Below, in pieces: positions 36,151 to 46,517 of a DNA stretch of 64,000 nucleotides (the stretch's first letter is position 1; every line of letters begins with the position of its first letter). The notes beneath the pieces were generated by a model, which was not told the origin of the DNA, made no database searches, and was given only the letters and a program-made list of their open reading frames with translations. Location of the stretch: positions 248,001-312,000 of the forward strand of contig CAVOJD010000006.1 in NCBI GenBank assembly GCA_963696075.1, written 5' to 3'. The translations under genes were made by a program, and so were the position numbers. The stretch is from CAJQQK01 sp963696075 (GTDB lineage Bacteria > Pseudomonadota > Alphaproteobacteria > Rhizobiales > Hyphomicrobiaceae).

Positions 36151-36495
36151 GTGATCGGACGCATTCTTTCGATGATCTTCACCCTGGTGGTAGCAATTGT
36201 TCTGATCGCGTTGTTCGTGATCAACCGCCACGACGTGAGCCTCGTCCTCGACCCCTTCAACCCGAAGGACCCAGCCTTCGCGCTGACGCTGCCGTTCTTC
36301 TGGCACATGTTCGCCTGGCTGTTCGTTGGCGCAATCATTGGCGGCATGGCCACCTGGTTCACCCAGGGCAAGTGGCGCCGCACGGCCCGCCAGAGGACAC
36401 AAGAGGCGTTGCGCTGGAAGTCCGAAGCCGAACGCCTCGCCCGCGAACGCGACGCCAACGTCATCGAGAAGAAGCAGTTGGCTCTGGCGAACTAG
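36151..36495 (+). CDS. LapA-domain (DUF1049) membrane protein
   Basis: This 114-residue protein has two transmembrane helices (residues 6-24 and 49-69) and a charged tail (residues 74-114), the usual layout of LapA/DUF1049 proteins. Start is GTG at 36151 preceded by GAGGAGACG. In E. coli LapA (YciS) takes part in LPS assembly with LapB; no lapB lies in the window. Confidence 0.8.
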   Translation: MIGRILSMIFTLVVAIVLIALFVINRHDVSLVLDPFNPKDPAFALTLPFFWHMFAWLFVGAIIGGMATWFTQGKWRRTARQRTQEALRWKSEAERLARERDANVIEKKQLALAN

Positions 36496-36554
36496 TTTGC
36501 CCACATCGTTGAGCGCGCAAGGCTGCTCAAACTAAGATCAAAAAGCGGGGAGTT

Positions 36555-36597
36555 CGAGGGGTGTCCCCTCGAGCGGGTTGAAGGGCGGCAGCCCTTC
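36555..36597. other. Pair of strong hairpins between lapA and trpF
   Basis: CGAGGGG/CCCCTCG (36555-36561 with 36565-36571, 3-base loop) and GAAGGGC/GCCCTTC (36580-36586 with 36591-36597, 4-base loop) sit within 43 bases upstream of trpF. No T run follows, so they are probably structural or part of a spacer repeat rather than terminators. Confidence 0.55.
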
Positions 36598-36640
36598 CGC
36601 GAAGCGCCCTTAATCCGGCGCCACGAGAAGTGCCTCTGTT

Positions 36641-37294
36641 ATGACCACCGAAGTCAAGATCTGCGGCCTCACCACCGACGACACCCTCGCCACAGCCCTT
36701 GATTGCGGCGCGGACTACGTTGGCCTCGTCTTCTTCCCCCCGAGTCCGCGCCACATCGCTGATTATGACCTGGCCCGCGATCTCGCCGATCAGGCCCGCG
36801 GCCGCGCCAAGATCGTCGCCCTCACCGTCGATGCCGACGATCCCCTGATCGAACGCATCGCAGCCGAGGTGCGCCCGGATATCCTCCAGCTCCACGGCAG
36901 CGAGACGGTTGCCCGCGCCAGCGAAATCCATGCCCGGACCGCCCTCCAGGTCATGAAGGTCATCAAGGTCCGCGACGCCGGCGACGCCGCTGCGGCCCAG
37001 GCCTATGCCACCCCGCACGGCCCCTGCCCGATGGTCCTCTTCGATGCCAAGGCCCCGCCCGATGCGGTCCTGCCCGGCGGCAACGGCCTCGCCTTCGACT
37101 GGCGCCACCTCGAAGCCGTCCCCGACACTGTGAGCTACATGCTCTCCGGCGGCCTCAATCCGGAAAACGTCGCCGCGGCCATCCGGTTGACCCATGCGCG
37201 CGCGGTGGACGTATCATCAGGTGTCGAACGCGCTCCGGGCGAAAAGGACCCTGAGCGCATTCGCGCCTTTATCGCTGCCGCAAAGGCGATATGA
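36641..37294 (+). CDS. trpF: Phosphoribosylanthranilate isomerase
   Basis: TrpF isomerises phosphoribosylanthranilate in tryptophan synthesis. The 217-residue TIM barrel has VKICGLTTDD at the start (catalytic Cys in KICG), YVGLVFFPPSPR, LQLHGSE, LSGGLNPENV and AVDVSSGVE at the C-terminal phosphate site. It is a stand-alone enzyme. trpB lies 276 bases downstream, across a palindromic repeat. Confidence 0.95.
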   Translation: MTTEVKICGLTTDDTLATALDCGADYVGLVFFPPSPRHIADYDLARDLADQARGRAKIVALTVDADDPLIERIAAEVRPDILQLHGSETVARASEIHARTALQVMKVIKVRDAGDAAAAQAYATPHGPCPMVLFDAKAPPDAVLPGGNGLAFDWRHLEAVPDTVSYMLSGGLNPENVAAAIRLTHARAVDVSSGVERAPGEKDPERIRAFIAAAKAI

Positions 37295-37328
37295 TGTCGG
37301 ATCGCGGGGGCGCTCATGCCTCTGTTTT

Positions 37329-37474
37329 GTCATCCTCGGGCTTGTCCCGAGGACCCATGGTTCAACGAACGCGACGTTGGGAATGGTGCGATTGGGTTGC
37401 CGCGAGCAACTTGTGTCTCGTTATCGCGCGGCGCGTGCGGTGGGATGGATCCTCGGGACATGCCCGAGGATGAC
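37329..37474. repeat. Intergenic palindromic repeat with inverted ends
   Basis: The left end (37329-37357) and right end (37446-37474) are near-complementary copies of GTCATCCTCGGG. Each arm is itself a hairpin: CCTCGGG-cttgt-CCCGAGG on the left and CCTCGGG-acatg-CCCGAGG on the right. About 88 bases separate the arms. This kind of element (GTCATCC...palindrome) is common between genes in rhizobia and relatives. It sits in the trpF-trpB gap, so it may change or stop transcription into trpB. Confidence 0.75.
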
Positions 37475-37570
37475 ACTGGTTAGGACCGCGCGACACTTGG
37501 ACGTTTTCGCGAGTTGTAAATCTTTCACTCTTCCTCGTCAGTGAGACCGAGGAATCAGCCGGAGCCCCGA

Positions 37571-38792
<1,222 letters not shown>

Positions 38793-38858
38793 GCGGAAGG
38801 GTGCACCTCTCATCTGATCAAGTCCTCGAAAAATTAGAACAGCCTCAGGAAACCCCTC

Positions 38859-39977
38859 ATGCTTTACGTCGACCTGCCGACCCGCCCCGAACTGATGATG
38901 CTCAATCAGACCCGTGGCGATGCCTGCGTCTCGATCTACGTACCGACAACACCCATCACCCAGGACGTCAAAGCGAGCCACACCGAACTCTCCAACCTCT
39001 TCAAGGACGCGGTGGCCCAACTCCACGAGGCATCCTTCGACAAGCGCGAACTCGACAAGATGTCGGAGTTGATTGAAGATCTTCTCGACGATGAGGATTT
39101 CTGGCGCCTCCAGGCTAACAGCCTCGCGGTTCTCCTGACGCCTGAGCGGATCCGCACCTATCGCCTCGCCAACAAGCTCTCGGCGATGGTCAAGGTCTCG
39201 GACCGCTTCCACCTGACGCCGCTGATGCGCGCGCTCACGTTCGACCATTCCGCCTTTGTGCTCGCGATCTCGGAAAACGACGTCCGCCTTGTCGAAGTCT
39301 CGCCGGACGTGCCCGCTGCCGAGGTCGACATCAAAAAACTGCCGGGCGACGCAGCGAGTGCGGTCGGCAAATCCACCCTCAACGATCGCGCCCCCGTCGG
39401 CCGCATCCAGGGCGACGAGGGCCAGAACGTGCGCCTGCGCCAGTACGCCCGCCGCGTCGACCACGCCCTGCGCGCCGGCCTCGCCGGCCGCGACACGCCC
39501 CTCATCCTCGCGGCGAACGAGCGCATGGCGGCGATCTATCGCTCCGTGAACTCCTATCCCGGCCTGATCGACGAGGCGATCACATCAGCGACCGACCGCA
39601 CCAGCGACGGCGAACTTGCCGAGATGGCGCACGACATCCTCACCCGCCGCAATCAGGCCGAAGTCGCAGCTCTCTCCTCGCGCTTCGCCGAACGCGCCGC
39701 CCACGGCCTCGCCACCGCCGACATCTCTGACGCTGCACGCGCCGCGACGGCGGGCGCGATCGAAACGCTGATGGTCGACATCGACGCCGACACGCCGGGC
39801 CTGGTCGATGATGCCGGTGGCGTTAGCTTCGACGACGGCCCTTCGGCCTCGACCTACGATGTCGTCGACGAGGTGGCAGCCCGCGCCCTCAACACCGGCG
39901 CCCGGATCCTCGGCGTCAGGAAGGATGACCTGCCTGAGAATGCCATGCTGGCGGCGATTTTGCGTTTCGAGGTCTGA
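38859..39977 (+). CDS. baeRF-family protein (bacterial eRF1-like)
   Basis: This 372-residue protein is a bacterial homologue of archaeal/eukaryotic release factor 1, probably family 11. The opening LYVDLPTRPELMMLNQTRGDACVSIYVPTTPITQ and AFVLAISENDVRLVEV (central strand) are typical, and the C-terminal part holds ARALNTGARILGVRKDDLP. Such proteins are thought to help ribosome rescue or stress response, but the function is not established. It starts the accessory block between trpB and trpA and sits 47 bases before a RidA-family gene. Confidence 0.75.
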   Translation: MLYVDLPTRPELMMLNQTRGDACVSIYVPTTPITQDVKASHTELSNLFKDAVAQLHEASFDKRELDKMSELIEDLLDDEDFWRLQANSLAVLLTPERIRTYRLANKLSAMVKVSDRFHLTPLMRALTFDHSAFVLAISENDVRLVEVSPDVPAAEVDIKKLPGDAASAVGKSTLNDRAPVGRIQGDEGQNVRLRQYARRVDHALRAGLAGRDTPLILAANERMAAIYRSVNSYPGLIDEAITSATDRTSDGELAEMAHDILTRRNQAEVAALSSRFAERAAHGLATADISDAARAATAGAIETLMVDIDADTPGLVDDAGGVSFDDGPSASTYDVVDEVAARALNTGARILGVRKDDLPENAMLAAILRFEV

Positions 39978-40024
39978 CAACCTGAACGGCAGCCGAACAG
40001 GTCGACCCATCAAGGACATAAGCC

Positions 40025-40420
40025 ATGCCCAAGCAACAGATCACTTCCGACAAGATCGGCAAGCCGAGCGGCCACTTCTCCCATGCGACCGTGATTGAAG
40101 CGAGCGGCCGGATCGTGTTCATTTCCGGCATGCTGGCCAAAGGTGCCGACGGCAAGATCGTCGGCGTCGGCGATGCGACGGCCCAAACCCGCCAGGTCTG
40201 CGAAAACCTCAAAAGCGCCGTTGAAGCCGCCGGCGGCACCCTGGATGACATCTGCCGCGTCGATGTCTACGTGCGCAACATGGAACACTTCGACCAGATC
40301 CATGCCGTGCGCCGGGAATACTTCTCGGAACCCCTGCCGGCCTCGACGATGGTCGAAATCACCAAGATGACGACCCCCGACGCCCTTATCGAGATCAACG
40401 CGATCGCGGTCGTTCCCTAG
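40025..40420 (+). CDS. RidA family protein without the catalytic arginine
   Basis: This 131-residue RidA-family protein has FISGMLAKGADG, DDICRVDVYVRNMEHF and the C-terminal LPASTMVEITKM. In deaminases the last motif reads PART, with the arginine that binds the substrate carboxylate; here it is serine. Standard imine deaminase activity is therefore doubtful. It follows the baeRF gene by 47 bases. The stop overlaps the stop of the convergent MFS gene by four bases. Confidence 0.8.
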   Translation: MPKQQITSDKIGKPSGHFSHATVIEASGRIVFISGMLAKGADGKIVGVGDATAQTRQVCENLKSAVEAAGGTLDDICRVDVYVRNMEHFDQIHAVRREYFSEPLPASTMVEITKMTTPDALIEINAIAVVP

Positions 40421-41646
40421 AGCGGCTCAGGGCTAGCCGTCACACGGTGGGCTTCGATGACGCGGGGACGGCCTGCCGGCAACAGGAACGCGGCCGCCGC
40501 CGCCACCACAGCCGCCCCTGTCAGAAGGTAGAACAGCAGCGTGAAGTCGCCCTTCCGGTCGAACAGCCATCCAGCGAGGTGAACGGTCAGCCCGCTCACG
40601 CCGAGCGCCAGCACGAACTTCGCACCATAAGCGAGCGCGCGCCATTTGAACGGCGTATAGTGTGCGACGAGCATGTTCTCCGCCGCCGCGAACGAGAGCG
40701 CGAAACACATCACCATCAGCATTGCGAAGAGCAGCGCCATGTCGCTGAGCGAGCCGAGGACGGCAAGCAGGGGAACCTGTAACAGCCAGAACGTGATGTA
40801 GATCGCGCGCGCCGAATACCTGTCCGCCATCCACCCGCCCGCGATACTGGCAAACGAGGCACAGCCGCTGACGATCCCGACGTAGATGCCGATCTCGGTG
40901 TAGCTTGTCGCATAAGCGCTACTCAGGCCCATTTCGAAAAGCTTCGGCATGGTGTTCGTCAGCGCGCCGTAGACGAAACCGGTGCACGCCATCGTCACCG
41001 TCAGGATGATGAAGACGCGCATGAAGGCGCCGGGCTCCGGGGAACCTGCTTCGGCCCTGTCCCGCGTCACGTCCCTGATCCGGCCGGCGCGCCACAGCAT
41101 CGCCAGGCCCGCCCCCACCGCGATCGAAATGATACCCGGCACGATGAACGCGGCGCGCCACGTCACGAAGTCGATCATCAAGCCAACAAAGACCGGTGCA
41201 AGCGCGCTGCCGGCGTTGCCGAACAGCCCGTTGATCCCGAGTGACAGCCCCTGCTTCCGCGCCCACGCCACAATCCAGGCGATGCCGACGGGATGATAGA
41301 TCGAGGCAAACAGACCGATCAGCGTCAACCCGATGAACAAGTCCTGCGGCGTATCCGCCAGACCAACCACGATCGAGCCGGCGCCGATGCCGACGAAATA
41401 AATCACCATCATCCCGATCTGGCTCCACCTGTCCGCCATCCAGCCAGCCGGCAGCGCCGCCACGCCGAAAAGAATGAGCCCCAGGCTCGAAAGGCCCAGC
41501 AACTCGCCATAGGCCATGTCGAAGACTTTGGGCAGGTAGAGGACCGCCGTCGCGTAGAGGATCGTGAACATGTGCGCGAAGACATGCCCGATGTTCGAGA
41601 ACACCATCGCCGTCAGCGCCTGGTCTTGTTCACTCGTGTGCTTCAT
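40417..41646 (-). CDS. MFS transporter
   Basis: This transporter of about 409 residues has twelve predicted membrane helices in two six-helix halves. GWMADRWSQIG after helix 2 is the MFS signature loop, repeated in the second half as GGWMADRYSARAIY. YHPVGIAWIVAW resembles the fosmidomycin-resistance-type (Fsr) branch. The substrate is unknown. I prefer the ATG at 41646, with AGG upstream, to the one at 41661. A GNAT gene lies upstream on the same strand. Confidence 0.8.
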   Translation of the reverse strand: MKHTSEQDQALTAMVFSNIGHVFAHMFTILYATAVLYLPKVFDMAYGELLGLSSLGLILFGVAALPAGWMADRWSQIGMMVIYFVGIGAGSIVVGLADTPQDLFIGLTLIGLFASIYHPVGIAWIVAWARKQGLSLGINGLFGNAGSALAPVFVGLMIDFVTWRAAFIVPGIISIAVGAGLAMLWRAGRIRDVTRDRAEAGSPEPGAFMRVFIILTVTMACTGFVYGALTNTMPKLFEMGLSSAYATSYTEIGIYVGIVSGCASFASIAGGWMADRYSARAIYITFWLLQVPLLAVLGSLSDMALLFAMLMVMCFALSFAAAENMLVAHYTPFKWRALAYGAKFVLALGVSGLTVHLAGWLFDRKGDFTLLFYLLTGAAVVAAAAAFLLPAGRPRVIEAHRVTASPEPL

Positions 41647-41736
41647 GTCCGCGAACCTCATGAATGGCTGTGATCTGCGTGAAAGAGAGCGGTGGGGACA
41701 ACTCTGCGGCGCTCGCCCTCTGCGGCCAGTAAGGCT

Positions 41737-42525
41737 TCACCTTATCCGGCGCGCCTTGATCGCGTCGATCGCATCCATGTCGTCGGGCTGCAGATACCGT
41801 CCCGTGTCGAGCAGATAGGACGTGTATTCCTCATAAGTCACGCCACACGCGGCAGCCTTGCGCGCACGCCGGATCGCCGTACCGGCCGAAACCGCAAACG
41901 CGGTCTGCCGCGCCGCCTTCCAGACGAAGTACCGTCTGATCCCGTTGCGTCCCCACTCCGGCACATGATCATCGAGGTCCGGCCCGCCGTTGTGGCCCTT
42001 GACGGGCGCCGATGCAACGGCCGCAGGCGGCACGCGCTTGCGCATCGTGATGCTCGTTGCACGTGCGAACCCCGCATGCGCCGTCTCTCCGGCCTTCACG
42101 AAGCCGAGTGCTTCGAAGGTGCGGTGGTTCTCGATCAGCTCAACCCGCGTCTGCAGTTCCAGAAAGGCTTTCCCCTTCTGCCGCGCGACCCTTTCGGCCT
42201 CGGTGATCAATGCCTTGAGAATACCTCTGCGCCGGAACGGCGCCGCCACCGCCAGCTTGCCGACATAGATCGCATCACGGCTCTCGGATAGGAACCCGCA
42301 CCCGACCAGACGGCCGTTGTGCGCCGCAATGACGAGCGTCTCTTCTGCAGCCTTGGCGGCAAGCACCTCGGGCGGCATCCGGGCGAGCGACGACGGCGGA
42401 TCGATCCGCCCTTCCATGTAGGCAAAGCACGCAACCAGCAGGCGATGCAGCGCCTCCCAGTCGCAAAAGTCCGCGGGCGCCGGTTGGATGACGACGTTGT
42501 CTCTCGCCATGTTGCCTCTCGCCAT
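41737..42525 (-). CDS. GNAT acetyltransferase with C-terminal extension
   Basis: This 262-residue protein has a GNAT fold: YVGKLAVAAPFRRRGILKALI is the acetyl-CoA loop (RRRGI), followed by ELIENHRTFEALGFV. From about residue 165 an extension carries GHNGGPDLDDHVPEWG, a motif found in many alphaproteobacterial hypothetical proteins, and a basic helical part. The start contains a duplicated ATG GCG AGA G?C AAC, giving MARGNMARDN; the first ATG (42525) has AGGA upstream. Its substrate is unknown. Confidence 0.7.
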   Translation of the reverse strand: MARGNMARDNVVIQPAPADFCDWEALHRLLVACFAYMEGRIDPPSSLARMPPEVLAAKAAEETLVIAAHNGRLVGCGFLSESRDAIYVGKLAVAAPFRRRGILKALITEAERVARQKGKAFLELQTRVELIENHRTFEALGFVKAGETAHAGFARATSITMRKRVPPAAVASAPVKGHNGGPDLDDHVPEWGRNGIRRYFVWKAARQTAFAVSAGTAIRRARKAAACGVTYEEYTSYLLDTGRYLQPDDMDAIDAIKARRIR

Positions 42526-42665
42526 GACGTCCTGCCGTATCGTCCTCTTCTGTGGCCACGCCGTCTTGTCGCACGCGCCCGCCCCGGCTATGAGGCACCA
42601 CCAAGAACGCGCCTGCAATCGAAAAAATCGATCACCGAACGCGAACCAGGAAAGGTCACCGGACC

Positions 42666-43454
42666 ATGCTGCAACCTGACAACTGGGGCGCGAACGCCCG
42701 CTTTGGCATGTTCATCGTCGGATCAGAAGCCGTGCCGGAGGCTGAATGGTGGGCGATGATGCCGGACGGCGTTTCCGTTCACGCAGCCCGCGTTTCTGCC
42801 CGCGCCCCCTGGGCGGAATGGAATGCGGAGAAGTCCGCTGTCGTCCCCTCGGATGATCTCGCCCGCGGCGCGAAGCAGTTCGCCGCCATGCGCCTCGACG
42901 CCGTCGTCACCGGCCACACCTCCTCAAGCGTACTTGGCGGCCCAGGCTGGGACAAAGCGCTGTGCGACTGGCTCTCGGGCGAACTGAAACCCGGAACGCA
43001 CGCGACGACAAACGGTCTCGATTGCCTCGAAGCGCTCACGGTTTCAGGGATCAAGCGCCCGCTCCTCGTCCTGCCGCCCTGGTTCGGCGACAAGACGCTC
43101 GCCGCCGCGACTGCCTACCTCGAAGCCGCGGGCCTGGCGCTGTCAGCCCACCTGCGCCATGATCCAGGTCCCGACTGGCGCGATGTCCCCCCTGGCGAGA
43201 TGTACCCTCGTGGCCTGGGCTTCGCGCAGGACGTCGAAGCTCTCTATGATCAGATCAGGTCCGCCTGTCCCAATGATGCAGATGGCGTCCTGATCGCCGG
43301 CACCGGTCTCAGATGCGTTGCCATCATCGACGCACTCGAAAAAGCCCTCTCTCGCCCCGTCATCACCGCCAATCAGGCGAGCCTCTGGCGCTGCCTCCGC
43401 CTCGCCGGCCTCAAGCCCGAAATCACAGGCTACGGCGCCCTGTTCCGCCTTTAA
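42666..43454 (+). CDS. Asp/Glu racemase-superfamily protein lacking both cysteines
   Basis: This 262-residue protein matches the arylmalonate decarboxylase / maleate isomerase branch: VVTGHTSSSVLGGPGW, GLRCVAIIDALEKAL, PVITANQASLWRCLRLAG. In the active enzymes two cysteines do the chemistry, in the contexts xCTS and CTNLR. Here the matching positions are histidine 84 and glycine 212. The fold is intact, but proton-transfer catalysis of the usual type seems lost. It is a single gene, divergent from the GNAT gene and convergent with the SGNH gene. Confidence 0.75.
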   Translation: MLQPDNWGANARFGMFIVGSEAVPEAEWWAMMPDGVSVHAARVSARAPWAEWNAEKSAVVPSDDLARGAKQFAAMRLDAVVTGHTSSSVLGGPGWDKALCDWLSGELKPGTHATTNGLDCLEALTVSGIKRPLLVLPPWFGDKTLAAATAYLEAAGLALSAHLRHDPGPDWRDVPPGEMYPRGLGFAQDVEALYDQIRSACPNDADGVLIAGTGLRCVAIIDALEKALSRPVITANQASLWRCLRLAGLKPEITGYGALFRL

Positions 43455-43484
43455 CCAGATCGGCGCGCTCGCCGAGATAGACGT

Positions 43485-44150
43485 TCAGCAACGCGCGCGG
43501 CTCGGATTTTCGATGGTGCGGGCGATGACCTCAGCCGCCAGACGCGATCCGGCCGGGGTCGCATGATTGCCGTCAGCGGAATAATACGTCGCCGGCGCGG
43601 GCGAATTGAGCCAGCACGGCCCAACCGGCGCGACGTCGACCCGCGCGCGTCGTCCAGCCTTGGCATACTCCCGCCGCATGACGTTCCACATTTCCGAAGA
43701 CGTCGATCGATACTTCGCGAGGTACTGGCTATCCTCCTGCCAGGGCCATGTCTGATAGAGCACGATCCGCGTTCGCTCAGGTATCTGGCGTTCGAACCAG
43801 TCGATCGCTTCATGAAAGCGCGACGGCCCGTCCGGGAGGACGAAGGTCGCGGAGGCCTCTTGCAGAACCACGACATCCCAACGGCTGCCCTCGAGCTTCG
43901 AAACGACATCGCTGCGCCGGGTAAAGCTCACCAGCCGCGCGCCACGCTTGACGATGCTCTCGACGACCGTCGCGCCCTTCGAGGCCTCCAACCGCTGCCG
44001 AACCTGGTCGGCAACGTCATTCACGATGGTATGCGAATTGCCGATGAAGAGAACCTTGAGCGGCGGCGCAGCCGTCTGCGACGTCGCCTCGGTGGCGAAT
44101 AGGGTGCCCACAGCGAAAAAAAACGTGAAACCCCAACTGAGCAATCGCAT
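43485..44150 (-). CDS. Exported SGNH-family hydrolase
   Basis: This 221-residue protein has a signal peptide (residues 1-24, a hydrophobic run to ATSQTA) and an SGNH fold: FIGNSHTIVNDVADQV (block I, nucleophile serine), VVVLQEAS, and ADGNHATPAGS (block V with Asp and His). It would act as an esterase or lipase-like enzyme in the periplasm. The open frame extends upstream without a signal, so I start at the ATG at 44150. Confidence 0.8.
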   Translation of the reverse strand: MRLLSWGFTFFFAVGTLFATEATSQTAAPPLKVLFIGNSHTIVNDVADQVRQRLEASKGATVVESIVKRGARLVSFTRRSDVVSKLEGSRWDVVVLQEASATFVLPDGPSRFHEAIDWFERQIPERTRIVLYQTWPWQEDSQYLAKYRSTSSEMWNVMRREYAKAGRRARVDVAPVGPCWLNSPAPATYYSADGNHATPAGSRLAAEVIARTIENPSRARC

Positions 44151-44235
44151 GTCTCTATCCCGGGTCTGGCCGCGTTGGACTGCGCGGCCCCAATGATTGC
44201 AGACGGCGCCCATTCCGTTCCCGCGCGCCGCCATC

Positions 44236-45456
44236 CTACCGCGACCGGATATCCGGCAGCAGCCACGTCAAAAGCCCGATTGCGGGCAGGAACGATGTCA
44301 GCAGGAACACGTACTGAATGCCTTTGGCATCCGCGATCTGGCCGAGCATGGCGGCGCTGACCGCGCCAAGCCCGAACGTCAGCCCATAGAACAGGCCGCC
44401 GATCAGGCCGACCCGCCCGGGCAGCAGTTCCATGGCAAAGATCAGGATCGCGGCAAAGGCGCTCGCCATGATGAAGGCGACGCACGTCGACAGCACCACC
44501 GTCCAGAAGAAATCGACGTGCGGCATCATCAGTGAGAACGGCAGCGCGCCGAGGATCGAGAACCAGATGATCCGCCGCCGCCCGATTTTATCGCCGAGCG
44601 GCCCGCCAACCAGCACCCCGAGCGCACCGGCGGCAAGATAGACAAACAGCATCAACTGCGCCGTCGAGATCGAGGCATCGAACTTGTCGATCAGGAAGAA
44701 CGTGTAATAGGACGTGATCGCTGCCTGATACGCGCTCTTTGAAAACATCAGGACGATCAGCACGAAGACGGCGAACATCACGCCGGACGACGTCGGTACG
44801 GGGCTGTCCTCCGCCCCGCGGGACCGCGCCGCCATCAGCGCGGGGATTTGCGCCGCATACCACCGCCCGACATTGAACAGCACGATCATCGCGGCCAGCG
44901 CAACGAGCGCGAACAGCGCCACGCTTTCCTGTCCACGCGGCACCACGATGAAGGCCGCCAGCACCGGCCCAAGCGCGCCCCCGCTCTGTCCCCCGACCTG
45001 GAAGATCGATTGCGCCAGCCCCTGCCGGCCGCCAGACGCCACCCGCGCCACCCGCGTCGCTTCGGGGTGGAAGATTGACGAGCCGGTGCCGACCATGGCC
45101 GCGCCCAGGATCAACATCCCATAGCTCGGCGCCCACGCCAGCACGATCAGCCCGATCAGCGTAAAGCCCATCCCCATCACCATGGAGTAAGGCATCGGCC
45201 GCTTGTCGGTCACGAACCCGACGGCGGGCTGGAAGAGCGACGCGGTGAGCTGAAACGTGAACGTGATCAACCCGATCTGGCCGAAATCCAACCCGTGCGT
45301 TTCCTTGATGATCGGATAGATCGCCGGCACCAGCGACTGCATCATGTCGTTGAGCAGGTGCGCGAGGCTGAGGCCGAACAGCACCGGCATGGTTGTCCCC
45401 GGCAAGGCGGGTGCAGCGGCGGCGGGCGCCGGGGTGCCTGAAACTGTCTTTTGCAT
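44236..45456 (-). CDS. MFS transporter, fosmidomycin-resistance (Fsr) type
   Basis: This 406-residue transporter has about twelve membrane helices. GFVTDKRPMPYSMV and SSIFHPEATRVARVASGGRQGLAQSIFQVGGQSGGALGPVL are the Fsr-family motifs. Such pumps export fosmidomycin and other small compounds. It could be a general efflux pump. It is divergent from trpA, which starts 127 bases away, and ends the accessory block. Confidence 0.82.
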   Translation of the reverse strand: MQKTVSGTPAPAAAAPALPGTTMPVLFGLSLAHLLNDMMQSLVPAIYPIIKETHGLDFGQIGLITFTFQLTASLFQPAVGFVTDKRPMPYSMVMGMGFTLIGLIVLAWAPSYGMLILGAAMVGTGSSIFHPEATRVARVASGGRQGLAQSIFQVGGQSGGALGPVLAAFIVVPRGQESVALFALVALAAMIVLFNVGRWYAAQIPALMAARSRGAEDSPVPTSSGVMFAVFVLIVLMFSKSAYQAAITSYYTFFLIDKFDASISTAQLMLFVYLAAGALGVLVGGPLGDKIGRRRIIWFSILGALPFSLMMPHVDFFWTVVLSTCVAFIMASAFAAILIFAMELLPGRVGLIGGLFYGLTFGLGAVSAAMLGQIADAKGIQYVFLLTSFLPAIGLLTWLLPDIRSR

Positions 45457-45583
45457 GGACGTGCCTTCTGCGAGCCGAAGCGACCAGAATAGGTCCGCCG
45501 AGCCTCTCCCGACAACTGTTGCTTCGTCGTGCAGCGTCAACCATGATCCTTGCTCCCCGCCCGGCGTCAGGCTATGAGGCAGC

Positions 45584-46420
45584 ATGAACACGACTGTTGC
45601 ACCCGAGACCCGCATCGACCGCCGCTTCCGCGCCCTCAAAGAGGCCGGACGCGCGGCTTTCGTCACATTCATCACCGCCGGCGATCCCGACCCCGCCACG
45701 TCGGCGGAAATTCTGGCCGGCCTGCCCGCTGCCGGTGCCGATATCATCGAGATCGGCATGCCGTTTTCCGATCCGATGGCCGACGGGCCGGCGATCCAGG
45801 CGTCGTCCCTGCGTGCCCTGAAAGGCGGCCAGACGCTCAGGAAGACGCTTGCCATGGTCAAGGCCTTCCGCGAGCGCGACGACGAGACGCCGATTGTCTT
45901 GATGGGGTATTACAACCCGATCTACGTTTACCCTGTCGCAGCCTTCCTCGACGATGCCAAGGCGGCCGGCGTCGACGGCCTCATCGTCGTCGACCTGCCC
46001 CCCGAAGCCGACGACGAACTGTGCATCCCCGCGATGGAAAAAGGCTTGAATTTCATCCGCCTGGCGACGCCGACGACTGACGAACGCCGCCTGCCGCGCG
46101 TCCTCCAGAACACCTCAGGCTTCCTGTATTATGTCTCGATCACCGGCATAACGGGCTCCGCTGCACCGGACCCGGGCGCCGTTCACCGTGAGGTGGACCG
46201 CATTAAGCAATCGACCGATCTGCCCGTCGCCGTCGGCTTCGGCGTCCGCTCGCCGGAACAGGCTGAAGCCATTGCCAAAGGGGCGGATGGCGTTGTGGTC
46301 GGTTCAGCTTTGGTAACCGCGATCGCGCAATCCCTTGATGATGAAGGCCGTTCAACTGGCAAAACCGTGCCGGCCGTCCTAAATCTTGTCCAGGACTTGT
46401 CCCGCCCGCTGAAGGGTTGA
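45584..46420 (+). CDS. trpA: Tryptophan synthase alpha chain
   Basis: TrpA cleaves indole-3-glycerol phosphate and channels indole to TrpB. The 278-residue TIM barrel contains AFVTFITAGDPDP, IEIGMPFSDPMADGPAIQ (catalytic Glu and Asp region), VDGLIVVDLPPEA and VGFGVRSPEQAEAIAKGADGVVVGSA. It lies 6.8 kb from trpB, although in related bacteria the two adjoin. accD follows by 97 bases. Confidence 0.96.
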   Translation: MNTTVAPETRIDRRFRALKEAGRAAFVTFITAGDPDPATSAEILAGLPAAGADIIEIGMPFSDPMADGPAIQASSLRALKGGQTLRKTLAMVKAFRERDDETPIVLMGYYNPIYVYPVAAFLDDAKAAGVDGLIVVDLPPEADDELCIPAMEKGLNFIRLATPTTDERRLPRVLQNTSGFLYYVSITGITGSAAPDPGAVHREVDRIKQSTDLPVAVGFGVRSPEQAEAIAKGADGVVVGSALVTAIAQSLDDEGRSTGKTVPAVLNLVQDLSRPLKG

Positions 46421-46517
46421 GACCGCGGGAGCGGCGCCCTGACGACGCCATCCCGGACGGCACGGACGCACGGCGACACCCGCCTCCCGGCCACGGCCGG
46501 CGATAACGAGGACGTTC

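Noticed and set aside
37329..37474. Insertion sequence with inverted ends
   Set aside because: There is no transposase frame between the arms and no target duplication; the arms are nested palindromes, as in intergenic repeats.
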